DNA from: JAVBLT01 sp031553315
Lineage (GTDB): Bacteria; Verrucomicrobiota; Kiritimatiellia; RFP12; DVOR01
Assembly: GCA_031553315.1 (NCBI GenBank)
Contig: JAVBLT010000005.1
Location: forward strand, 1 to 64,000
Length of the DNA stretch: 64,000 nt
Direction: 5' to 3'
The notes below the pieces were generated by a model that was not told where the DNA came from, did no database searches, and saw only the letters and a list, made by a program, of their open reading frames with translations. The position numbers were made by a program, and so were the translations under genes. Positions 22,772-29,503 of the stretch are shown here, one piece after another (position 1 is the first letter of the stretch; the number at the start of each line of letters is the position of its first letter).

Positions 22772-25700
22772 ATGGCTAAAAAAATCATGGTCGACGGCAA
22801 CGAAGCCACCGCCCGCATCGCTTTCGCCTGCAGCGAAGTCGCCGCAATCTACCCCATCACCCCCTCCTCCCCCATGGGCGAACTGTCCGACGAATGGGCC
22901 GCCCGCAAAGACAAAAACCTCTGGGGCACCGTTCCCCACGTCATCGAGCTCCAATCCGAAGGCGGCGCCGCCGGTGCCGTGCACGGCGCCCTCACCACAG
23001 GCTCCCTCACCACCACCTTTACCGCCTCGCAGGGCCTCCTGCTCATGATCCCCAACATGTACAAGATTGCCGGCGAGCTCACACCCGCAGTCTTCCACGT
23101 CACCGCCCGCGCCCTCGCCATGCAGGGTCTCTCCATCTTCGGCGACCATGGCGACGTGATGGCCTGCCGCCAGACCGGCTTCGCCATGCTGGCCGCCAAC
23201 AACGTCCAGGAATGCCTCGACATGGCCCTCGTGGCCCACGCCTCCACCCTCGATTCCAAAGTTCCCTTCATCCACTTCTTCGACGGCTTCCGCACCTCCC
23301 ACGAAGTCCAGAAGGTCGACGACATCGACCGCGACATCGTCCGCCAGATGATCGACGAAGCCAAAGTCGCCCAATTCCGCGCCCGCGGCCTCACCCCCAA
23401 CAAACCCACCCTCCGCGGCACCGCACAAAACCCCGACGTCTACTTCCAAGGCCGCGAAACCGTCAACAAATACTACCTCGCCACCCCCGCCATCGTCCAG
23501 GCCAACATGGACAAGCTCGCCAAGCTCACCGGCCGCGCCTACAAACTCTTCGATTACGTCGGCGCCCCCGACGCCGAATACATCGCCATCATGATCGGCT
23601 CCGGCTGCGACACCGTCGAAGAAGTCGTCCGCGAAATGGTTGAAGAAGGCAAAAAAGTCGGCCTCATCAAAGTCCGCCTCTTCCGCCCGTTCGATATCGC
23701 CGCCTTCGCCAAGAGCATCCCCGCCAGCGTCAAAGCCATCACCGTCCTCGACCGCACCAAAGAACCCGGCTCCGTCGGCGAACCCCTTTATACCGATGTC
23801 CGCACCGCCATGGGCGAAGCCATGCAGGAGAAGCTCGTCAGCTTCACCAACTGGCCCAAAACCTACGGCGGCCGCTACGGCCTCGGCTCCAAAGAATTCA
23901 CCCCCGCCATGGCCAAAGCCGTCTACGCCAACATGATGGCCGCCAAGCCCGTCAACCACTTCGCCGTCGGCATCAACGACGACGTCACCGGCGCCTCCAT
24001 CGCCGTCGAGCCCTTCACCCTCAAAGAATGCCCCACCAAAGAGTGCATGTTCTACGGCCTCGGATCCGACGGCACCGTCGGCGCCAACAAAAACTCCATC
24101 AAAATCATCGGCGACGCCACCGACAACTTCGCCCAGGGCTACTTCGTTTACGACTCCAAGAAAGCCGGCGGCATCACCGTCTCCCACCTCCGCTTCGGCC
24201 CCTGCCCCATCAACAGCCCCTACCTCTGCACAAAGGCCGACTTCATCGCCTGCCACAACTTCTCCTTCCTTGAGAAGTACGACATGCTCGCCGCCGCCAA
24301 ACCCGGCGCCACCTTCCTCCTCGTCTCCCCCTACAGCGCCAAAGACGTCTGGGATCACATCCCCGACGAAGTCGCCCAAGTCATCATCGACAAGAAGCTC
24401 AAATTCTACGTCGTCGACGCCATCCCCCTCGCCCACAAGCTCGGCCTCGGCGCCCGCATCAACACCATCATGCAGGCCGCCTTCTTTAAAATCTCCGGCG
24501 TCCTTCCCGAAGGCCAGGCCATCGACCTGCTCAAAGCCTTCGCCAAGAAAGCCTACGGTAAAAAAGGCGATGCCGTTGTGAAGCAAAACTGGGACGCCAT
24601 CGACGCCGCCGCCGCCGCCATCGAGCAAGTCGCCGTGCCCTCCAAACCCGCCGGCAAAATCAAGAAACCCGCCACCGTCGTCGCCGACGCCCCCGCCTTC
24701 ATCCAGAACGTCACCGCCGTCCTCATGCGCCAGGAAGGCGACAACCTTCCCGTCTCCGCCATCCCCGACGACGGCACCTGGCCCACCGCCACCACCCAGT
24801 TTGAAAAGCGCAACATCGCCACCGAAATCCCCGTGTGGGATCCCGGCACCTGCGTGCAGTGCCTCCAGTGCTCCACCGTGTGCCCCCACGCCACCATCCG
24901 CGCCAAAATCTACACCCCCGACCAATTGAACGGCGCCCCCGAAACCTTCAAATCCACCGACGCCAAAACCCCCGCCTTCGCCGGCAAGAAGTTCACCCTT
25001 CAAATCGCCCCCGAAGACTGCACCGGCTGCGGCATCTGCGTGCAGGCCTGCCCCGCCAAAAACAAAGCAGACCCCGCCAAAAAAGCCATCAACATGGCCG
25101 AGCAGATCCCCCTGCGCGAACAGGAAGCCGCCAACTGGAAATTCTTCCTTAACCTCCCCGAGACCGACACCACCGGCGTCAACCTCGCCACCGTTAAAGG
25201 CATCCAGCTCAAGCGCCCCCTGTTTGAGTTCTCCGGCGCCTGCGCAGGCTGCGGCGAAACCCCCTACATCAAGCTCCTCACCCAGATCTGCGGCGACCGC
25301 CTCCACATCGCCAACGCCACAGGCTGCTCCTCCATCTACGGCGGCAACCTCCCCACCACCCCCTACAGCCAAAACGCAGAAGGCCGCGGCCCCGCATGGT
25401 CCAACTCCCTCTTCGAAGACAACGCCGAATTCGGCCTGGGCATGCGCCTCACCTGCGATAAGCAAGCCGGCTACGCCAAAGAAATCGCCCAGCAGATCAT
25501 CGAAGGCGGCCAGGCCCCTGCCCCCTTCATCGCCCTTCTGAAAGAGACCCTCGAAGCCTCCCAGAAGACCGAAGCCGAGATCGAAGCCCAGCGCGCCCGC
25601 GTCGCCAAGATCAAAGAAACCATCAGCGCCTGCTCCGGCGGCACATGCCCCACCGGCAACACCCTCCTCGCCGTGGCCGATTTCCTCGTCCGCCGCTCCG

Positions 25701-26344
25701 TGTGGGTCATCGGCGGCGACGGCTGGGCCTACGACATCGGCTACGGCGGCCTCGACCACGTCCTCGCCACCGGCCGCAACGTCAAAATCCTCGTGCTCGA
25801 CACCGAAGTGTATTCCAACACCGGCGGCCAGGCCTCCAAATCCACCCCCATGGGCGCCGTCGCCAAATTCGCCGCCGGCGGCAAACCCCAGATGAAAAAA
25901 GACCTTGCCGCCATCTCCATGACCTACAAGAACATCTACGTGGCCCAAGTGTCGCTCGGCGCCAACCCCGCCGCCGCCGTCAAAGCCTTCACCGAAGCCG
26001 AAGCCTATGATGGCCCCGCCCTCATCATCGCCTACTCCCACTGCATTGCCCACGGCATCGACCTCGTCACCGGCCTTGAGCACCAGAAGATGGCCGTCGA
26101 ATCCGGCCACTTCCCGCTCTTCCGCTACAACCCCGACCTCGTCGCCGAAGGCAAAAACCCCCTCCAGCTCGACTCCAAGGACCCCACCCGCTCCTTCAAA
26201 GAAGTGGCCCTCACCGAGAACCGCTTCAAACAGCTGGCCAAAGTCAACCCCGCCCAGGCCGATGAAATGCTCACCAAAGCCGAAGAGCTCTTCAAACGCA
26301 AGTTTGAATACCTCAAAGCCCTCGCCGGCATGACCGAATTCTAA
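22772..26344 (+). CDS. nifJ: Pyruvate:ferredoxin (flavodoxin) oxidoreductase
   Basis: 1190 residues in one chain, the normal size for homodimeric bacterial PFOR. It oxidatively decarboxylates pyruvate to acetyl-CoA and reduces ferredoxin or flavodoxin. Visible domains in order are the pyruvate-binding N-terminus (YPITPSSPMGEL), domain II and III, and two 4Fe-4S cluster motifs (CVQCLQCSTVCP from about 694 and CTGCGICVQACP from about 750). The thiamine-diphosphate domain follows, with CAGCGETPY, GGDGWAYDIGYGGLDH near 983 and VYSNTGGQ. GGAG precedes the ATG. It ends in a strong terminator. Presence implies anaerobic energy metabolism. Confidence 0.97.
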   Translation: MAKKIMVDGNEATARIAFACSEVAAIYPITPSSPMGELSDEWAARKDKNLWGTVPHVIELQSEGGAAGAVHGALTTGSLTTTFTASQGLLLMIPNMYKIAGELTPAVFHVTARALAMQGLSIFGDHGDVMACRQTGFAMLAANNVQECLDMALVAHASTLDSKVPFIHFFDGFRTSHEVQKVDDIDRDIVRQMIDEAKVAQFRARGLTPNKPTLRGTAQNPDVYFQGRETVNKYYLATPAIVQANMDKLAKLTGRAYKLFDYVGAPDAEYIAIMIGSGCDTVEEVVREMVEEGKKVGLIKVRLFRPFDIAAFAKSIPASVKAITVLDRTKEPGSVGEPLYTDVRTAMGEAMQEKLVSFTNWPKTYGGRYGLGSKEFTPAMAKAVYANMMAAKPVNHFAVGINDDVTGASIAVEPFTLKECPTKECMFYGLGSDGTVGANKNSIKIIGDATDNFAQGYFVYDSKKAGGITVSHLRFGPCPINSPYLCTKADFIACHNFSFLEKYDMLAAAKPGATFLLVSPYSAKDVWDHIPDEVAQVIIDKKLKFYVVDAIPLAHKLGLGARINTIMQAAFFKISGVLPEGQAIDLLKAFAKKAYGKKGDAVVKQNWDAIDAAAAAIEQVAVPSKPAGKIKKPATVVADAPAFIQNVTAVLMRQEGDNLPVSAIPDDGTWPTATTQFEKRNIATEIPVWDPGTCVQCLQCSTVCPHATIRAKIYTPDQLNGAPETFKSTDAKTPAFAGKKFTLQIAPEDCTGCGICVQACPAKNKADPAKKAINMAEQIPLREQEAANWKFFLNLPETDTTGVNLATVKGIQLKRPLFEFSGACAGCGETPYIKLLTQICGDRLHIANATGCSSIYGGNLPTTPYSQNAEGRGPAWSNSLFEDNAEFGLGMRLTCDKQAGYAKEIAQQIIEGGQAPAPFIALLKETLEASQKTEAEIEAQRARVAKIKETISACSGGTCPTGNTLLAVADFLVRRSVWVIGGDGWAYDIGYGGLDHVLATGRNVKILVLDTEVYSNTGGQASKSTPMGAVAKFAAGGKPQMKKDLAAISMTYKNIYVAQVSLGANPAAAVKAFTEAEAYDGPALIIAYSHCIAHGIDLVTGLEHQKMAVESGHFPLFRYNPDLVAEGKNPLQLDSKDPTRSFKEVALTENRFKQLAKVNPAQADEMLTKAEELFKRKFEYLKALAGMTEF

Positions 26345-26365
26345 TCCCGTTAAAATGATTAGATT

Positions 26366-26404
26366 AAAAACGCCGCACGGTTTCCCGTGCGGCGTTTTTT
26401 TTTG
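26366..26404 (+). terminator. Rho-independent terminator of nifJ
   Basis: AACGCCGCACGG and CCGTGCGGCGTT form a 12-bp stem around TTTC, followed by a T9 run. It marks the left edge of the AT-rich restriction island. Confidence 0.92.
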
Positions 26405-26427
26405 TTTTCACATGAAAGGAATCGACT

Positions 26428-27036
26428 ATGGCAAAGGAAGTTTACGGCTACGTTCGGGTCTCCAGCATGGATCAGAACGAGGAACGGCAACTCATTGCGT
26501 TGTGTGAAAAAGGAGTTGAAAAATCAAATATTTATATTGATAAACAATCCGGGAAAGATTTTAAGCGCCCCTGTTATCAGGCCTTGGTGAACCGTTTAAA
26601 ACCCGGGGATTTACTCTATGTGCAGAGCATTGATCGTTTGGGGCGAAATTATGAGGAAATTCAAAACCAGTGGCGGATTTTAACCAAAGAATTCGGCGTT
26701 GATATTTCGATTATCGACATGCCGCTTTTGGATACCCGAAATGGAAAAGATCTTATGGGAACCTTTATTGCAGACCTTGTTTTGCAAATTCTCTCATTTG
26801 TAGCCCACACGGAGCGAGACAATATCAAAAAACGCCAAGCTCAAGGGATTGCGGCGGCAAAAGCACGAGGCGTTCGTTTCGGGAGACCGAAAAAACCTCT
26901 CCCTGACGATTTTCAATACATTTGCCATCGATGGAAAACCGGGCTGATTACAGGTTCAGAAGCCGCCAAACATTGCGCTATGCCGGTTTCCACATTTTTT
27001 TATAAAGCCAGAAATTTGCCCCTTTGCCACAAATAA
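26428..27036 (+). CDS. Small serine recombinase (resolvase/invertase family)
   Basis: 202 residues. The N-terminal catalytic domain has YGYVRVSSMDQNEERQ with the nucleophilic serine at about 12, then the YVQSIDRLGRNYEEI helix with the conserved arginines, and a GIAAAKARGVRFGRPKK hinge. The short C-terminus is a helix-turn-helix ending in a TFFYKARN-type recognition segment. This is the size and layout of resolvases and DNA invertases such as Hin or Gin, not of large phage integrases. Its stop at 27036 is 1 bp before a perfect inverted repeat, which is a candidate crossover site. Composition is AT-rich compared with flanking genes. Confidence 0.92.
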   Translation: MAKEVYGYVRVSSMDQNEERQLIALCEKGVEKSNIYIDKQSGKDFKRPCYQALVNRLKPGDLLYVQSIDRLGRNYEEIQNQWRILTKEFGVDISIIDMPLLDTRNGKDLMGTFIADLVLQILSFVAHTERDNIKKRQAQGIAAAKARGVRFGRPKKPLPDDFQYICHRWKTGLITGSEAAKHCAMPVSTFFYKARNLPLCHK

Positions 27037-27049
27037 AAAAGTGGAGGTT

Positions 27050-27166
27050 ATGGGAAAACCATTCACCTACTTTATGTTTTTATCATATCACACGGCTGTC
27101 GGGTTCTCAATCATTATATTTATACCTGTCGGCATCCTATTTTTTTATCTTTATACTCGAATTTGA
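27050..27166 (+). CDS. 38-residue hydrophobic ORF inside the invertible segment
   Basis: It begins in the left repeat arm (MGKPFTYFMFLSYH) and continues with a strongly hydrophobic run (FSIIIFIPVGILFFYLY) ending TRI. It could be a single-pass membrane peptide. GGAGG ends only 2 nt before the ATG, which is too close for efficient initiation, so expression is doubtful. If the segment inverts, this ORF is destroyed and the same start would read a 23-residue unrelated peptide. Confidence 0.25.
   Translation: MGKPFTYFMFLSYHTAVGFSIIIFIPVGILFFYLYTRI
27082..27110 (-). promoter_or_regulatory. Strong-looking promoter in the invertible segment, now facing the recombinase
   Basis: On the minus strand TTGAGA (27110-27105) and TATGAT (27087-27082) are spaced exactly 17 bp, each five of six to consensus. 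Inversion about the repeat centre would place the -10 at 27171-27176, with a predicted start about 73 nt before the methylase start codon. Confidence 0.6.
27129..27157 (+). promoter_or_regulatory. Weaker rightward promoter in the invertible segment
   Basis: TCGGCA and TATACT are spaced 17 bp and face the methylase gene in the present orientation. The -35 is poorer than that of the opposing promoter, so some expression is possible in this orientation. Confidence 0.35.
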
Positions 27167-27255
27167 CGCTTTGTCGCTGCTGATAAGGGCATCCCTGCTT
27201 TTTCCCATAACCTCCACTTTCTTGTTTTGCTTCAAAGTTATTTCGGAGGTGTTGT

Positions 27256-27981
27256 TTGGCGATCAATGAAAAGCAGGTTAAATCCAGAGAACGTGTCGCA
27301 AACCATGGAGAAGTGTTTACCGCCGAGCGCGAAGTGAAGGCTATGTGTGATCTCGTCAAACGGGAAACGGAGCGAATCGAAAGCCGTTTTCTTGAACCCG
27401 CATGCGGAAATGGGAATTTTTTAGCTGAAGTTTTGCAACGGAAGCTGACGACCGTAAAAAATCGGTATGGAAAGAGTCTGGCTGAATATGAACGTTATGC
27501 GGTGCTGGCCGTAAGCAGTCTCTACGGAGTGGAGATTTTATCGGATAACGTTCACGAGTGCCGTGAACGCCTTTTTACGCTTTGGAATGAAAATTACACG
27601 GCGATTGTGAACGACCGGGGAAATGAATCATGTAGAAACGCCGTGCGTTTTATTCTCAAGAAAAATATTTTGTGCGGTGATGCTTTAACCTTGCTTCAAG
27701 ATAACGGAACACCCATTGTCTTTGCGGAATGGTCATTGGTTTCGGAAACGAAAATGAAAAGGCGTGATTTTGTGCTATCCGAAATTTTGAACGGGCATGA
27801 GGAACAAACCGCCTTTCTCGGATTCGAAACCCTCTGTGACCAACCCGATTTTTTTCCGGGTCTTGGAAGAAATACACATTTGAGCTGGTCTGTGGATCCG
27901 GAAACCCATGCGCTTATTCCCGATCCCGTTTGGGAAACGCCTTTAGTCCATTATTGGGAGGTTCAGGATCATGACCGTTGA
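27256..27981 (+). CDS. Adenine-methylase-like protein lacking the catalytic NPPY motif
   Basis: 241 residues. It shows the SAM-binding motif I (FLEPACGNGNFL, 45-56) typical of N6-adenine methyltransferases, preceded by the HGEVFTAEREVKAMCDLV helix, but no NPPY/DPPY catalytic motif. At the expected place it reads PIVFAEWSLV. It is probably a structural or SAM-binding partner of the next gene product, not an active enzyme alone. The start is TTG 27256, set by GGAGGT 5 nt upstream. It overlaps the next gene by 11 bp. AT-rich codon use matches the whole island and suggests acquisition. Confidence 0.7.
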   Translation: MAINEKQVKSRERVANHGEVFTAEREVKAMCDLVKRETERIESRFLEPACGNGNFLAEVLQRKLTTVKNRYGKSLAEYERYAVLAVSSLYGVEILSDNVHECRERLFTLWNENYTAIVNDRGNESCRNAVRFILKKNILCGDALTLLQDNGTPIVFAEWSLVSETKMKRRDFVLSEILNGHEEQTAFLGFETLCDQPDFFPGLGRNTHLSWSVDPETHALIPDPVWETPLVHYWEVQDHDR

Positions 27982-29503
27982 TTCTCTTCGGGCCGGGTAT
28001 AATCCCGATGTCTTGGAGTGTTTGGCGAACCTTTCAAGCGATGAGATTTTTACCCCGCCCAAGGTGGTGAATCAGATGCTTGATCTTTTGCCGCAGGAAA
28101 TTTGGCGTGATGCCCGCGCCACCTTTCTTGACCCGGCCTGCAAAACGGGTGTTTTTTTACGGGAAATCGCCAAGCGCCTGATTGCGGGGCTTGAGACGGA
28201 ATTTCCTGATTTACAAAAGCGAATTGATCATATTTTTCACAATCAGCTTTATGGGGTTGCCATTACGGAGCTGACCAGCCTTCTCTCCCGGCGCAGCCTC
28301 TATTGCTCAAAATACCCCAACAGCCCATATTCCGTGAGTGCTTTTCATGGCGTGGAAGGTCGTATTCGTTACAAACGATTGATTCACAGTTGGAAAAATG
28401 AAAAGTGCTGTTTTTGTGGAGCTCCGAAAACCGAATATGACCGCGGATTGAAGCTGGAAAACCACGCATACGAATTTATCCATACTCAGGATATCGAGGA
28501 GTTATTCAAAATGAAATTTGACGTGATCATCGGCAACCCGCCCTATCAACTTGAGGTCGGGATTGAAAAAGACAATTACTCCGTCCCTTTATATCATAAA
28601 TTCATTGAACAGGCAAAAAAGTTAAACCCGCGCTATTTAACAATGATTGTTCCCAGCCGCTGGTTTGCCGGCGGGCGCGGATTGGATGAATTTCGAAAAA
28701 ATATGTTGAACGATAAAAGGCTTCGTGCAATCGTGGATTATTTTGATTCGGCGGAATGCTTTCCCGGCGTGGATATTTCGGGTGGCGTTTGCTATTTTCT
28801 TTGGGACAGGGATCATGCCGGGGCGTGCAACGTAACCTCCATTCGGGCCGGCAAGGAAACCAAACAGGCGCGCCCGTTATTGGAAGATGGAAACGACACG
28901 TTCATTCGTTTTAATGAAGCCATTTCGATTTTTCATAAAATACGGGCAAAAAATGAAAAAAGTTTTAGCAGCCTCGTCAGCCCGCAAACCCCGTTTGGCT
29001 TTGTATCTTCGTTTAGCGATTACAAAGACAAACCCTTTTCAAATTCTGTAAAACTGTACACTGTAAAAGGCGTTAAATACATTTCGCCGGATCAGGTGGA
29101 GAAAAACAGTCACTGGGTAACGCCCAACAAAGTTTATATTTCAAAATCCTATGGCGAAAGGGGGGCGTTCCCGTATTTATTTTTGGCAAAACCCTTCATA
29201 GGCGAACCAAACAGTTGCTGTACGCAAACCTATCTTATGCTTGGCCCGACTCAATCAAGGCAGGAATCTCAACATATTCAAAGGTACATCACAACACAAT
29301 TTTTCAGATTTTTGGTCATGTTGAAAAAGAACACGCAAGATGCCATGCGCGGCGTTTACAGCTTTGTTCCAATGCAAGATTTTTCCCAGGAGTGGACCGA
29401 CGAAAGGCTCTATGAAAAATACGCCATAACCGCCGATGAAATCACTTTTATTGAATCCATGGTTCGCCCCATGGAGATCGGTGAAAACAACGATGAAAAC
29501 TGA
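27971..29503 (+). CDS. N6-adenine DNA methyltransferase (Eco57I-like methylase domain)
   Basis: 510 residues. Motif I is FLDPACKTGVFL (52-63) and the catalytic motif IV is GNPPYQLEV with NPPY at 189-192, so the order is that of gamma-class adenine methylases. A cysteine cluster (KCCFCGAPKTEYDR, 145-158) lies between them and may bind zinc. The C-terminal ~250 residues probably carry target recognition (PSRWFAGGRGLDEFRK, VTPNKVYISKSYGERG). It should methylate adenine at a specific site to protect host DNA. It is coupled by overlap to genes on both sides, which suggests a complex with the NPPY-less partner and the nuclease-helicase. Confidence 0.85.
   Translation: MTVDSLRAGYNPDVLECLANLSSDEIFTPPKVVNQMLDLLPQEIWRDARATFLDPACKTGVFLREIAKRLIAGLETEFPDLQKRIDHIFHNQLYGVAITELTSLLSRRSLYCSKYPNSPYSVSAFHGVEGRIRYKRLIHSWKNEKCCFCGAPKTEYDRGLKLENHAYEFIHTQDIEELFKMKFDVIIGNPPYQLEVGIEKDNYSVPLYHKFIEQAKKLNPRYLTMIVPSRWFAGGRGLDEFRKNMLNDKRLRAIVDYFDSAECFPGVDISGGVCYFLWDRDHAGACNVTSIRAGKETKQARPLLEDGNDTFIRFNEAISIFHKIRAKNEKSFSSLVSPQTPFGFVSSFSDYKDKPFSNSVKLYTVKGVKYISPDQVEKNSHWVTPNKVYISKSYGERGAFPYLFLAKPFIGEPNSCCTQTYLMLGPTQSRQESQHIQRYITTQFFRFLVMLKKNTQDAMRGVYSFVPMQDFSQEWTDERLYEKYAITADEITFIESMVRPMEIGENNDEN

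Larger units (their letters stand above)
27038..27220. repeat. Candidate invertible element: perfect 21-bp inverted repeats around ~141 bp
   Basis: The left arm (27038-27058, beginning AAAGTGGAGGTTATGG) is the exact reverse complement of the right arm (27200-27220). The arms lie between a serine recombinase gene and a restriction-modification operon. The enclosed segment carries a good leftward promoter and a weaker rightward one, plus a 38-codon hydrophobic ORF. Inversion would turn the strong promoter toward the methylase gene at 27256. Each arm contains GGAGG followed closely by ATGGGAAAA. Confidence 0.75.

Noticed and set aside
22745..26110. 1121-codon minus-strand ORF opposite nifJ.
   Set aside because: Shadow of GC-rich codons: highly repetitive Gly/Val/Asp composition, while the plus frame is a full PFOR with all cofactor motifs.
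27971..29503. Possible single long methylase split by a frameshift between the two methylase genes.
   Set aside because: Each ORF has its own SAM motif, a good start and an overlap of 11 bp; joining frames would duplicate motif I, so they look like two genes.
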